Assembly: GCF_003143955.1 (NCBI RefSeq) | Contig: NZ_QFVS01000006.1 | Coordinates: forward strand, 33,521 to 97,520 | Origin: Kurthia zopfii | Lineage (GTDB): Bacteria > Bacillota > Bacilli > Bacillales_A > Planococcaceae | Reading direction: 5' to 3' | DNA length: 64,000 nucleotides | Shown here: one piece after another, positions 44,967-53,850 of the stretch | Position numbering within the stretch: position 1 is the first letter of the stretch | Layout of the letters: each line of letters begins with the position of its first letter | The notes under the pieces: model-generated | Databases searched by the model: none | The model's input: the letters and a program-made list of their open reading frames with translations, nothing else | What the model was told of the DNA's origin: nothing | Program-made: the position numbers and the translations under genes

Positions 44967-45386
44967 TTATTTATTAAAGCGAATTAAAAATCGTTCTTCG
45001 GTGTGGATTTCGGGTATTTGTGATGACAATAAATCAATTTCAGCAGCACCTAGCAACTTCTCTTCCTCGTCGCCAAACCAACAAAAATAAACAGCTGCAA
45101 AATCATTTGCATGAAGATTATTTCTTAATAACAATATGAGTAATGCCAACGACTCTCGAGCTAATTCATAATCAATTGGCGATTCAATTTTTGCTTGAGG
45201 ATTTAAATCATCTAATTCGCCAGGTAACTGAATTGCATATACATATTTCGTATGTAGAAATTCATTTTGAACAGTGGTAAGTGCCAGTCGATCGGTATGC
45301 TCACTATTCAAATGGAAGTTGAAATCTTTTGCGATTGTTAAATCATCAACAGGAAAGTTAATTCCTAAATACGTTACATACCCCAT
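44967..45386 (-). CDS. Acidic protein of unknown function
   Basis: A 139-residue, clearly acidic, soluble protein with no signal peptide or membrane segment. I recognise no family. A central LLLLRNNLHANDF helix and a DEEEKLLGAAEIDLL segment are the most distinctive parts. GAGGTG precedes the ATG. It lies 10 bases after the DUF1648 gene, so the two are likely co-transcribed. Confidence 0.65.
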   Translation of the reverse strand: MGYVTYLGINFPVDDLTIAKDFNFHLNSEHTDRLALTTVQNEFLHTKYVYAIQLPGELDDLNPQAKIESPIDYELARESLALLILLLRNNLHANDFAAVYFCWFGDEEEKLLGAAEIDLLSSQIPEIHTEERFLIRFNK

Positions 45387-45396
45387 GAAATCACCT

Positions 45397-45903
45397 CTAT
45401 TTGATTTTTTTCATTTTCACAATTTGAATAATTACTGGGAAAATAAATAAAACGATTAATAAAATGATAAATGAATAGCCATTTATGAAGTCCACACAGC
45501 CAATTGCCGAAGAAATAAAATTGAATGTAGCGATTGAAAAGAAAAGAATCGCACTACTAGACAAATTCGAAATTGTCTCTCGATTAATTGCCCAAAATTC
45601 ATTCGCATTCGATTCATTCACTCTACTCGGGTAATTCGCCCACTCTGGATGTTTTTTAAAGAAATTAAATAATGAAACGGTAACATATAAAATTGCCGGG
45701 AAAATAAGCACAAGCCATTTTGAACCGGTGTCATTTACACGTCCTAGTGCATCAAAATGCGTTGGAATGATTTCTGGTACATTCGACCATTTGATTACAA
45801 TGAAAACTACAGTAAATAATAGAACTAAATAGGCAATCAAAGAATAGATTGATTCTAATTTTGATTTACTTGAATCCGTGGTAAACCACTCTTTTTTAAC
45901 CAA
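45397..45903 (-). CDS. DUF1648 membrane protein
   Basis: A 168-residue protein with about four membrane helices. The segment WSNVPEIIPTHFDALGRVNDTGSKW is the DUF1648 signature, found in SdpI-like immunity proteins and in other Bacillus membrane proteins. The full SdpI domain is not present. The start is TTG at 45903, nine bases after AGGAG; a TTG at 45912 would touch the ribosome site. Upstream gene of the pair with the 139-residue protein. Confidence 0.8.
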   Translation of the reverse strand: MVKKEWFTTDSSKSKLESIYSLIAYLVLLFTVVFIVIKWSNVPEIIPTHFDALGRVNDTGSKWLVLIFPAILYVTVSLFNFFKKHPEWANYPSRVNESNANEFWAINRETISNLSSSAILFFSIATFNFISSAIGCVDFINGYSFIILLIVLFIFPVIIQIVKMKKIK

Positions 45904-46184
45904 TTCTAGCAACTCCTTTCAAATAGTATAGCTGAAAATAATTTGTTTTGGAAATATTAGTCCATTCCGCTTCAATTATCGCTGAAACGGTAGTTTTTTT
46001 ATTGCCATCCTTGTATTTCACCGTATTAATTCAATAGTTTTCCAATCCATCATTTCCCTCTGTAGATTGGTGATATAGTACCATTAATACTCCCCTTCAT
46101 TAGTAAGTCTAAATTGAATCTTTTAAAGATTAATTTATGTATTTAATGGGTACAGTATCATTACTAGAAAAAGAGGTGTTTTTC

Positions 46185-46379
46185 ATGAAATCGTTTAAAC
46201 TCTCCCTCTCCCTTTATACCATCACATTGTTCATCTCGTTCTTCTTAACGACTTCAACTGACTATAATTCCTTCTTATGGAAACTGGTAATTGGCCAAGT
46301 ATTTGCAATTCCAGTTTTTTTACTTACTTTATTGCTATGTATTGTTTTTAGAGAACAACCTTCTTTAAAAGAACATTAG
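46185..46379 (+). CDS. Two-helix membrane protein
   Basis: A 64-residue protein with two hydrophobic helices (about residues 4-24 and 33-53) and a charged end. No family recognised. The ATG at 46185 follows GAGGTG, and the gene is 12 bases before the CDF-like gene, suggesting a small partner or leader. The longer frame from 46137 lacks a ribosome site. Confidence 0.6.
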   Translation: MKSFKLSLSLYTITLFISFFLTTSTDYNSFLWKLVIGQVFAIPVFLLTLLLCIVFREQPSLKEH

Positions 46380-46391
46380 GAGTGAAAAAAT

Positions 46392-47276
46392 ATGTTTGAA
46401 CATTTATTCAACTTAAACAACCATCAAAATAATCGGTTTGTAAATCGCTATGTTGCATTGCTATTTTTGGCTTCGATGTTTGAGCTATTTGGGTATAGCC
46501 GATCTCATAGTTTAACGCAATTAGCTACTTCTGGATTCATCGCAATTGTCGCGGTTTCAATTCTACTTGAAAAATCAATTCAATCCATTCATTATCGCTC
46601 ACTCTCACAAAAAAAGAATTACTTATATTTTCGATTTGAAATATTAGTACCACTCTTCTTGTCGATTGGTTTTATGTTATTTTCAGGATTAGTCGTATTT
46701 TTCATCTCGCAACAAAACGCTTCGCTGCATGCGAATAGTGCTTTACTAACTTACTCGACAATTGGTCTATTATTAACTTCTTTTATTTTCTTTAAATTAG
46801 TTAAATCAAACAATCAATTTAGGTCATCAAGAACAAGTACACTCATACTTTTAAGTTACTTTAGCCCTTTCGTAATTTCCTTTTTAGTAGTAGCTTTACA
46901 ACCACTTTATCAAAATCCTCAATTCGATCGTGTCGGCGCTTTTTTCATAGCCTTACACATTCTATACTTCTGTACTATTTTAACTCTTAAATCAAGTAAG
47001 TTTTTAATGGTAGGCTCTCCACAAAAGCTCGATCTTGTACAACTGACTTCGGATTTAAAGTCCTTTGATAGCATCAAAAAAATTCACTCCGTTCAAGCTT
47101 GGACGATTTCCTCGGATTTATTCGGCGTAAAATGTCAATTATCCGTAAGTAATAATGGCCGGAAACCGCAGCATATTGTAGACGAGTTGACTGACTTCAT
47201 TTTAAATCGACATAATATTGAGTACATTGATGTGGAAATTATCCATCAAAACATTCAAGATAATATTGATTTATAA
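46392..47276 (+). CDS. Degenerate cation-diffusion-facilitator-like membrane protein
   Basis: A 294-residue protein whose layout follows CDF zinc/manganese exporters: six membrane helices (to about residue 200) and a cytoplasmic C-terminal domain. The C-terminal part (IKKIHSVQAWTISSDLFGVK) matches the VHDLHIWxIxxG core, and YLYFRFEILVPLF matches the HGYGRAEILAAL-like stretch. The metal ligands are lost: the helix-2 HxxxD region reads SLTQLATSGFIAIV, and the helix-5 HxxxD region reads ALLTYSTIGLLL. Transport of divalent metal by the usual site is therefore unlikely. GGAG precedes the ATG. Confidence 0.65.
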   Translation: MFEHLFNLNNHQNNRFVNRYVALLFLASMFELFGYSRSHSLTQLATSGFIAIVAVSILLEKSIQSIHYRSLSQKKNYLYFRFEILVPLFLSIGFMLFSGLVVFFISQQNASLHANSALLTYSTIGLLLTSFIFFKLVKSNNQFRSSRTSTLILLSYFSPFVISFLVVALQPLYQNPQFDRVGAFFIALHILYFCTILTLKSSKFLMVGSPQKLDLVQLTSDLKSFDSIKKIHSVQAWTISSDLFGVKCQLSVSNNGRKPQHIVDELTDFILNRHNIEYIDVEIIHQNIQDNIDL

Positions 47277-47319
47277 AAAAATGGCTCGATCAATAAATGA
47301 GAACTTTATAGAACAAAAA

Positions 47320-47350
47320 AACAAGGGCGCGTAAGCGAAGCCCTTGTTTT
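47320..47350 (-). terminator. Intrinsic terminator of ctaB
   Basis: An AACAAGGGC/GCCCTTGTT stem with a T-run on the minus strand. A matching T-run on the other side makes it potentially bidirectional. Confidence 0.85.
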
Positions 47351-47353
47351 GGT

Positions 47354-48304
47354 TTAGCGTAAATTTAATATAATCCCTACGACTGAATAAATAATAATTG
47401 TAGAGAATAGAACTGTCATGTGAATTAGAGAATAAACGAATAGTAATGTTGCCCATTTCTTATGGTCTTTTTTATGATAGCCATAAATATTCATAAATAA
47501 CCAAGCGATACTAAGTAAAATAGCGACAGACATTAATCCATAACTTAACGTTCCTAATGGAATACAACTAATAATTAATAAGACTAAATAAACATTTGTC
47601 GTAATATATGTTCTTCTCATACCTTTTGCAACTGGTAACATCGGAACATTCGCTGCTTTATAATCGTCCATTTTACGAATTGCGATTGCATAGAAATGTG
47701 GCATCTGCCATATTAAAGTTATAACAAATAAACTTAAAATTGCTGGATTAAAAATATTCGGATGGATTGCAGCCCAACCAATTAACGGCGGCATCGCTCC
47801 TGAAAGACTACCTACTTCAGTGTTATAAACAGTATGTCTTTTCGTCCAAATCGTATATGGCACTACATATAAAAATAAACCGGCAAAACCTAATAACGCT
47901 GCTAATGGCGTTGCTAAATATAATGCTCCTATACCAATTATTGCAAGGCTAATCGCTAGTATGAGGACATTTTTTGACGAAATCTGACCCGTAACAGTCG
48001 GTCTTTTCTTCGTTCTTTCCATAATCGAATCAATATCACGATCATATAAGTTATTGAATGCTCCAGCTGACGCAATGACTGCTGCTGATCCAATAATTGC
48101 TCCAAGTATGTTGACGATCAAATCTAACGGATTCAATTCATACTTGTAAAGTGCAAGTGTTAAACCTGCAAACATAGGAATTAAATTGGATTTAATGATT
48201 CCGGTCTTAACCGTTTGCGCTAAAAGCTCGGTTTTTGAAAGTGTGATGAATTCAACACCCTCACCGTGTGTGTTCTCTTCTTTACTCGGCATTAGTTTTT
48301 TCAT
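47354..48304 (-). CDS. ctaB: Heme O synthase (protoheme IX farnesyltransferase)
   Basis: A UbiA-family membrane prenyltransferase that adds farnesyl to heme B for cytochrome oxidases. The 316-residue protein has nine predicted helices, the first aspartate motif NLYDRDIDSIMERTKKRP, and the second loop DYKAANVPMLPVAKG. AAAGGA abuts the first ATG (48304); a second ATG at 48292 is 12 bases away, so the start is uncertain. No ctaA or oxidase genes are adjacent in this window. Confidence 0.95.
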   Translation of the reverse strand: MKKLMPSKEENTHGEGVEFITLSKTELLAQTVKTGIIKSNLIPMFAGLTLALYKYELNPLDLIVNILGAIIGSAAVIASAGAFNNLYDRDIDSIMERTKKRPTVTGQISSKNVLILAISLAIIGIGALYLATPLAALLGFAGLFLYVVPYTIWTKRHTVYNTEVGSLSGAMPPLIGWAAIHPNIFNPAILSLFVITLIWQMPHFYAIAIRKMDDYKAANVPMLPVAKGMRRTYITTNVYLVLLIISCIPLGTLSYGLMSVAILLSIAWLFMNIYGYHKKDHKKWATLLFVYSLIHMTVLFSTIIIYSVVGIILNLR

Positions 48305-48600
48305 TCCTTTACATCACAGAGGTAATATATTATAGCGGTATAACTATAATGACGCTTCCCTAAGGTTTTTATTGGCAAAAGAACTTTCTTCTACGCTCTA
48401 AAAATCTTTGATCATATATTTTTGTATTCGTATAGACGAAACGCAATAATTCTATCATACCAAATATATAATCAATTACACACCATTTCAATTTATTTCA
48501 CACAAATTTCATCATTCTTAAATTGTGTAAGTTCTCTTACTTTCAATCAGAGAAGTTTATTATTATAATGAATTGTTAGATTTGAAGGGAGTTTTTTCGA

Positions 48601-49392
48601 ATGAAATATGGTTGGATTGGTTTAGGTAATATGACGACTGCAATTATTAAAGGAATGTTACACTCTAATAAATATGATAAAGCCTCACAATATGGCTTTA
48701 ACCGCACTTTTGAAAAAACAGTAAAACTACAACAAGAACTAGGGATTGTAGCTTGCGAAGACTTATCTGAATTACTGGATTGTGATGTGATTGTCATTGG
48801 CGTACAACCTCAGCATATGGACGATTTACTACCAAAGCTCAAAGGTCAGCTAAATGCGCAACAAGTTGTCGTTTCGATCGCTGCTGGCAAATCACTAAAT
48901 ACTTTGCAACAAGCAATAAATCACGATCGCATCATTCGCATCATGCCAAATATTAATGCGATTGCCGGTGCTTCGACTTCCGGAATGGTAAGTACAGATC
49001 AAGTGACACTTGACCAAAAAGAAGCTGTTAAATCTATGTTCAATGCTGTAGGTAAAGTATTCGAGATTCCAGAAGAACAATTTGACTTATTCTCTGCAAT
49101 TGCTGGCGCTTCACCGGCCTTTTCTTATTTATATATCGATTCATTAGCTCGAGCTGCTGTGATGGAAGGAATGGATAAGAAAACTGCATTAGATATCGCC
49201 TCTCATGCCGTATTAGGTAGCGCTCAAATGATTCAAACTGTTGACGAACATCCTTGGGAATTAGTAGATCAAGTATGTTCTCCTGGAGGTACGACGATTC
49301 AAGGAGTCACTTCTCTGCAAAACAATCATTTCGCAAGTACGATTTATGATGCAGTAAAAGCCGTAATCGAACGAGATCGCGTTTTAAAATAA
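48601..49392 (+). CDS. proC: Pyrroline-5-carboxylate reductase
   Basis: Last step of proline synthesis. The 263-residue protein has the Rossmann start GWIGLGNMTTAIIKGML, VIGVQPQHMDDLL, SIAAGKSL, RIMPNINAIAGAS and the C-terminal SPGGTTIQGV. GAAGGGAG precedes the ATG. It is separate from proBA (about 30 kb away), and no T-box is seen in front of it, so it may not respond to proline starvation in the same way. Confidence 0.95.
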   Translation: MKYGWIGLGNMTTAIIKGMLHSNKYDKASQYGFNRTFEKTVKLQQELGIVACEDLSELLDCDVIVIGVQPQHMDDLLPKLKGQLNAQQVVVSIAAGKSLNTLQQAINHDRIIRIMPNINAIAGASTSGMVSTDQVTLDQKEAVKSMFNAVGKVFEIPEEQFDLFSAIAGASPAFSYLYIDSLARAAVMEGMDKKTALDIASHAVLGSAQMIQTVDEHPWELVDQVCSPGGTTIQGVTSLQNNHFASTIYDAVKAVIERDRVLK

Positions 49393-49453
49393 TGAATGAT
49401 TATTTCGGTTTTTTTATTTTTCGTACAAAATGAATGTTTTCTGCTATTTTATG

Positions 49454-49482
49454 TTGACGAATTTGTTTTTTCGGTATATATT
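49454..49482 (+). promoter_or_regulatory. Promoter of the KTSC-domain gene
   Basis: TTGACG at 49454-49459, a 17-base spacer, and TATATT at 49477-49482. Confidence 0.7.
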
Positions 49483-49534
49483 TAAAACACTAAATGAAAC
49501 CGTTTACATACCACTACGATTGGGGCGATTGCTA

Positions 49535-49747
49535 ATGATTATGCAACAAGTTCGTTCTTCTAAAATTCAATCTGTTGGCTATAATAATAGTGCTATGATT
49601 TTACGTGTTACCTTTTTAAAAGATGGCGTTTTCGAGTACTACGGAGTCCCAGAAAGAATTGTAAAGGAATTTCTTGATTCAGATTCATTAGGAATTTACT
49701 TTAAGCGCTTCATTAAAGACCGGTATCGTTTTGTACGTTTAGGTTAA
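49535..49747 (+). CDS. KTSC-domain protein
   Basis: A 70-residue protein with the KTSC pattern: SSKIQSVGYNNSAMILRVTF, FEYYGVPERIVKEFLDSDS and GIYFKRFIKDRYRF. The domain is found in lysyl-tRNA synthetase tails and in stand-alone small proteins, and is suspected to bind RNA. The ATG at 49535 is taken because GGGG lies nine bases upstream; a second ATG at 49541 is possible. A good promoter and a terminator show that it is its own unit. Confidence 0.82.
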   Translation: MIMQQVRSSKIQSVGYNNSAMILRVTFLKDGVFEYYGVPERIVKEFLDSDSLGIYFKRFIKDRYRFVRLG

Positions 49748-49758
49748 GACAACAATAA

Positions 49759-49797
49759 AGGACCTTATTTATGAATGGATTGCATAAATAAGGTCCT
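49759..49797. terminator. Terminator between convergent genes
   Basis: An AGGACCTTATTTATG/CATAAATAAGGTCCT stem. Confidence 0.85.
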
Positions 49798-49828
49798 ATT
49801 TGTATTGTGGGATGTTCATGTCTCTCTC

Positions 49829-50266
49829 CTATTCTACATATTTCAATTTTGAAAATCGCTCATCATGGTCGCTCTGCTTTTCAAATACTGCTAAAATATG
49901 TTGTAATTTTTGTCGGTCCATTTTTTTATAAGTCTTAATAATATCGCGATATTCCTTCTTATACTCATAAAAATCGGGCTCAGTTTTAAAAACTTCATCA
50001 AAATGCGTGATTGCAAGTTGCTCTTTCTTTTGTTTTTGGAACAAAATGCCGATTAAATAATGCAAATTATTTCGCTCATCTTCCGATAATGTCAACTGCT
50101 CCAAACCTCTCGTATACACTTCGATTGCATATGCATTCAGCTGCAACACCTCGAATAATAAACCTCTTCTGAGTACGCTACTGTAACTCATCGCCTCTAC
50201 AGTACCAACCTTCCAAATCTTCACTAATCCTAAACTTATTAACAGAAAGAATACAATCCATAACAT
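49829..50266 (-). CDS. Membrane-anchored TPR-like protein
   Basis: A 145-residue protein with an N-terminal membrane helix (about residues 1-18) and helical repeats resembling tetratricopeptide motifs (AIEVYTRGLEQLTLSEDERN, AITHFDEVFKTEPDF). No catalytic domain. It probably holds a protein complex at the membrane. The ATG at 50266 follows GGGAGG at seven bases; earlier in-frame starts lack a site. Confidence 0.65.
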   Translation of the reverse strand: MLWIVFFLLISLGLVKIWKVGTVEAMSYSSVLRRGLLFEVLQLNAYAIEVYTRGLEQLTLSEDERNNLHYLIGILFQKQKKEQLAITHFDEVFKTEPDFYEYKKEYRDIIKTYKKMDRQKLQHILAVFEKQSDHDERFSKLKYVE

Positions 50267-50447
50267 AGACATTCCTCCCATTCGTGATGATAATTCTTGC
50301 TTGAATCTAGTATACAATTTATTTCTTAGAACTACCATTAAGCGCATGTAAAACAATTGTAAATTCGAATTTTAAAATAATCCACTTTCCTACGATACTT
50401 CCATGTTATAGTTAAGTTATTAAATATATGATGAAGTAGGCGAAATA

Positions 50448-50828
50448 ATGATCGAAATTAAAAACTCACCAATTAGTGAAGGTGAATTTACACGTGGTGT
50501 ATTTGCGACAATGGATATTACGAAAGGTATTTGTTTTCACCAAGCACCAGTTGTAGCTTATCCAAACGAGGAGCATGAACATATTGAAAAAACTCTTTTA
50601 GCAGACTATTGCTTTGAATTTGGCGTTGGTCGTACTGCGATTTTATTAGGCTACGGAATGCTTTTTAATCATGCTTATCATCCAAATGCTACTTATGAAA
50701 TTAACTTTGATAACGAAACATTTGATTTCTTCGCACACAAGGATATTAAAGCTGGTGAAGAAATTTTCATTAATTATAATGGCGAACCAGACGATCCTGA
50801 ATTACTTTGGTTTGATCAAGAGAAATAA
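50448..50828 (+). CDS. Small SET-domain protein
   Basis: A 126-residue protein that is essentially one SET domain, the fold of lysine methyltransferases. Visible are the N-terminal RGVFATMDITKG, the cofactor-site motif LFNHAYHPNATYEI (the NHS/C signature with H and N), and the closing IKAGEEIFINYNGEP. No pre- or post-SET zinc region is present, typical of bacterial members. Substrate unknown. It has a weak ribosome site and a strong terminator. Confidence 0.85.
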   Translation: MIEIKNSPISEGEFTRGVFATMDITKGICFHQAPVVAYPNEEHEHIEKTLLADYCFEFGVGRTAILLGYGMLFNHAYHPNATYEINFDNETFDFFAHKDIKAGEEIFINYNGEPDDPELLWFDQEK

Positions 50829-50831
50829 CAG

Positions 50832-50877
50832 AAAAAGACTTATGTCCATCTTCTACGATGAACATAAGTCTTTTTTT
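50832..50877. terminator. Bidirectional terminator
   Basis: An AAAAAGACTTATGT stem with its complement, an internal CAT/ATG pair and runs of T, between the SET-domain and PPC-protein genes. Confidence 0.85.
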
Positions 50878-52024
50878 ACTTTGCTTTTTTATACGTTACT
50901 GTTTTTGTAAAGCTCGTGTATAATCCTTCACTTTTTGAAGTTACATACACTTTTCCGCCTCGATCATACAATTTCTTCGTACTAACTTTTGTTGAAGTCG
51001 ATTTCGCTTTGAAAGAAGTGATTAATTTAGATTTTTCCGAATCACTATATACTTTCACTTGATCGCCTTTTGAAATATTACTTACTGTTAGTAAATCTGA
51101 TTTTACACCTTTTTTATTCGTCACTTTGATTGAAGGTGTTTTTGTTTTTACATGTACACGGGCTTGATAATCAATAAATGCTTGATCCAAATCATCTGAG
51201 CTTCCACCAATACGTACAAAATATGTACCTTTTTTCACATTCGCTACTGTTCTATATGATTTGCCTGATTTTTTTGTCGTGCTTGTTAACTTTTTCTTAT
51301 CTTTTGAATACATTTTAAAGTTCATTGTTGCTTTTGTTGCTACTTTAGTATCCATTACAAGCTTACCTGATTTCGGTACAGTTACTTTGAAATAATCGAG
51401 ATCATCCGTCAACATATCAAAATGACCTTTGTAAGTAGTACTACGCTTCATCGCATTTGCAGTAGCGATTGTATCATTAAATTCGCTTTCAATTGCTGTA
51501 TTTTTTGAATTTGCTAATGAAAGTGTAAAACCTTTGCCATATTTTTTCAAATTACTATCAGTTAACGTAATAAAATGATAATTCCCTTTACCTAAGCGAA
51601 TTTCATCTGTTCTTTTGCCACCTGAAAGCTCTTTAGATTCATTATCAATTGATGTAATGATTTTGAAATCATTCATGATCATATCAAATAATTGATCCAT
51701 CTCTTTTTCAGTCATTTGATCAAAACGATTAAAATTTTTCTTAACAAACTCTTCTACTTTTGCTGATTTGGCTTTTACAACAATTACACCAAAGCGTTTT
51801 TTCTGTGCATTTTTGATTGATAATTTCACCGTTTGGTTTTTAGTACTTTTTACCGTGAAGTAATCCATCGAATCATTATTGAAATTTCTGTCAATCGAAG
51901 TAGAAACTTTCACTGTTTCAACCGGCACTGATGCTGATTTGGCAATAGAAGTTTCCGGCAAAACAATCGCACTCGAACAAACTAATAATGCCGATAAAGC
52001 TACTTTTGAAACTGATTTCATCAT
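50876..52024 (-). CDS. Secreted protein with PPC-type (bacterial pre-peptidase) domain
   Basis: A 382-residue exported protein with signal peptide (to about residue 30, ending IAKSA). A PPC-like beta domain lies at about 185-290, with ESEFNDTIATANAMKRS, DMLTDDLDYFKVTVPKSGKL and TYFVRIGGSSDDLD. Two other repeat-like beta regions flank it. No protease domain is present, so it may be a surface or wall component. GGAG lies nine bases before the ATG at 52024. Confidence 0.75.
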   Translation of the reverse strand: MMKSVSKVALSALLVCSSAIVLPETSIAKSASVPVETVKVSTSIDRNFNNDSMDYFTVKSTKNQTVKLSIKNAQKKRFGVIVVKAKSAKVEEFVKKNFNRFDQMTEKEMDQLFDMIMNDFKIITSIDNESKELSGGKRTDEIRLGKGNYHFITLTDSNLKKYGKGFTLSLANSKNTAIESEFNDTIATANAMKRSTTYKGHFDMLTDDLDYFKVTVPKSGKLVMDTKVATKATMNFKMYSKDKKKLTSTTKKSGKSYRTVANVKKGTYFVRIGGSSDDLDQAFIDYQARVHVKTKTPSIKVTNKKGVKSDLLTVSNISKGDQVKVYSDSEKSKLITSFKAKSTSTKVSTKKLYDRGGKVYVTSKSEGLYTSFTKTVTYKKAK

Positions 52025-52165
52025 TAAAAAACACTCCTTTTTATTAATAATAGCAAATAATCACTATTTAACAACATTTATTTTCGCTTTATTTAAATCA
52101 AATATTGTGAATTTTTTAAATAAGGATTAGAATTGTATATACTCTAAAGAAATGAGGAATGAAAA

Positions 52166-53143
52166 ATGACAACAAAAATTGGTATTGTAGGATATGGTAA
52201 CTTAGGAAAAGGCGTTGAAGGCGCGATCTCTCAAAATAAAGATTTAGAATTAGTCGCTGTTTTTACACGTAGAGATCCAGCAGCTTTAGTAATCACTTCT
52301 GACGCAAAAGTTTGCCATGTTGATGAAGCTGAAAGTTTTATTGGAAAAATAGATGTCATGATTATTTGTGGGGGGTCTGCTACAGATTTACCAGAACAAG
52401 TACCTCACTTCGCACAATGGTTTAACACAATTGATAGTTTTGATACACATGCGAAAATCCCGGAATTTTTCGACGCGGTGAATGAAGTAGCAGCCAACTC
52501 TAAAACAACTTCTATTATTTCAGTAGGTTGGGATCCAGGCCTATTCTCACTTAACCGAGTTTTAGGTGAAGCAGTTTTACCACAGGGTGATACATACACA
52601 TTCTGGGGGGATGGTCTTAGTCAAGGTCACTCAGATGCCGTACGTAGAATTGAAGGCGTTAAAAAAGCAGTGCAGTATACATTGCCTGTTCCAGAAGCCG
52701 TTGATCGTGTGAGAAATGGCGAATCACCTACGCTTACAACTCGTGAAAAACATACACGCGTTTGCTATGTAGTAACTGAGCCAAATGCAGATCAAGATGC
52801 GATTTCTCAAGCAATTACTGCGATGCCAAACTACTTTGATGAATATGATACAACTGTAAACTTCATCTCTGAAAATGAATTCGATGAAAATCATACAGGT
52901 ATGCCACATGGTGGTTTCGTCATTCGTTCTGGTGAATCAGCTGCTGGTCATAAACAAATTGTTGAATTTTCATTAAAACTTGAAAGTAATCCGTACTTCA
53001 CTTCTAGTGTGCTTGTGGCTTATGCACGTGCAGCTCACCGACTTTCTCAAAAAGGACAATATGGTGCATTAACAGTTTTTGATGTTCCATTTAGTGATAT
53101 TTCACCAAAAAGCCCTGAACAATTGAGAGCAGAATTACTATAA
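52166..53143 (+). CDS. ddh: meso-Diaminopimelate D-dehydrogenase
   Basis: A 325-residue NADPH-dependent enzyme that makes meso-diaminopimelate in one step from tetrahydrodipicolinate, feeding lysine and peptidoglycan. It begins IGIVGYGNLGKGVEGAI, and has FTRRDP, GGSATDLPEQVPHFAQWF, VDSFDTHA-like, SVGWDPGLFSLNRV, WGDGLSQGHSDAVRR and the C-terminal SLKLESNPYFTSSV. This variant pathway is limited to some Bacillales, Corynebacterium and others. GAGGAATG precedes the ATG. azlC follows after five bases. Confidence 0.95.
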   Translation: MTTKIGIVGYGNLGKGVEGAISQNKDLELVAVFTRRDPAALVITSDAKVCHVDEAESFIGKIDVMIICGGSATDLPEQVPHFAQWFNTIDSFDTHAKIPEFFDAVNEVAANSKTTSIISVGWDPGLFSLNRVLGEAVLPQGDTYTFWGDGLSQGHSDAVRRIEGVKKAVQYTLPVPEAVDRVRNGESPTLTTREKHTRVCYVVTEPNADQDAISQAITAMPNYFDEYDTTVNFISENEFDENHTGMPHGGFVIRSGESAAGHKQIVEFSLKLESNPYFTSSVLVAYARAAHRLSQKGQYGALTVFDVPFSDISPKSPEQLRAELL

Positions 53144-53148
53144 GATTA

Positions 53149-53850
53149 ATGAATAGCGCACAAGATACATTTAAGTCGGGTACGATTGCTAGCTTCCCCA
53201 CACTGTTTGGCTATATGAGTATTGGCATTGCGTTTGGTGTTGTCGGTGTAGCATCAAATCTTTCTGTATTGGAAATCACGTTGTTATCAATACTCATTTA
53301 TGCAGGTGCAGCACAGTTCATTTTTTGTGGTTTATATTTAGTTGGGACACCAATGTCTGTCATTATTTTTACGACATTCATCGTGAATCTACGCCATTTA
53401 CTTATGGCACTCGCGATTGCACCTAGTTTTACGAAATATTCCGTACTTCGTAATATTGGATTCGGCACATTGCTTACCGATGAATCTTTCGGCGTAGCGA
53501 TTGCTGAAAAAGCAAAATCAAATACTTTACATGGAAAATGGATGGACGGATTGAATGTAACTGCCTACTTAGCTTGGATTGCTGCAAGTATTATTGGCGC
53601 ATTCGTCGGTAATTGGATTCCCTCTCCAGAAAAATTCGGCCTGGATTTTGCTTTATCTGCGATGTTTATCGCCTTACTTGTATTAACAATCAGCGCTTCT
53701 CCAAAATCAAAAATAATGCATTACTTAAAATTAATCGGCGTGATGGTATTTGTAATTTATGGTTTACTTTATATATTCCCATCACATCTAGCTGTAATTG
53801 TCAGCACATTAATTGTCGCGACAATCGGGGTGGTGACAGAACGAAAATGA
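53149..53850 (+). CDS. azlC: AzlC-family branched-chain amino acid exporter subunit
   Basis: A 233-residue membrane protein with about seven helices of the AzlC family, the large subunit of a two-part exporter for branched-chain (and azaleucine-like) amino acids. It starts GTIASFPTLFGYMSIGIAFG and contains AGAAQFIFCGLY and VNLRHLLMALA. The ATG is five bases after the ddh stop, with no strong ribosome site of its own, suggesting coupling to ddh. Confidence 0.92.
   Translation: MNSAQDTFKSGTIASFPTLFGYMSIGIAFGVVGVASNLSVLEITLLSILIYAGAAQFIFCGLYLVGTPMSVIIFTTFIVNLRHLLMALAIAPSFTKYSVLRNIGFGTLLTDESFGVAIAEKAKSNTLHGKWMDGLNVTAYLAWIAASIIGAFVGNWIPSPEKFGLDFALSAMFIALLVLTISASPKSKIMHYLKLIGVMVFVIYGLLYIFPSHLAVIVSTLIVATIGVVTERK

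Noticed and set aside
45966..45999. Terminator-like hairpin (CCGCTTCA/TGAAACGG plus T-run) on the plus strand
   Set aside because: No gene on the plus strand ends before it; it lies upstream of a leftward gene and the stem is imperfect.
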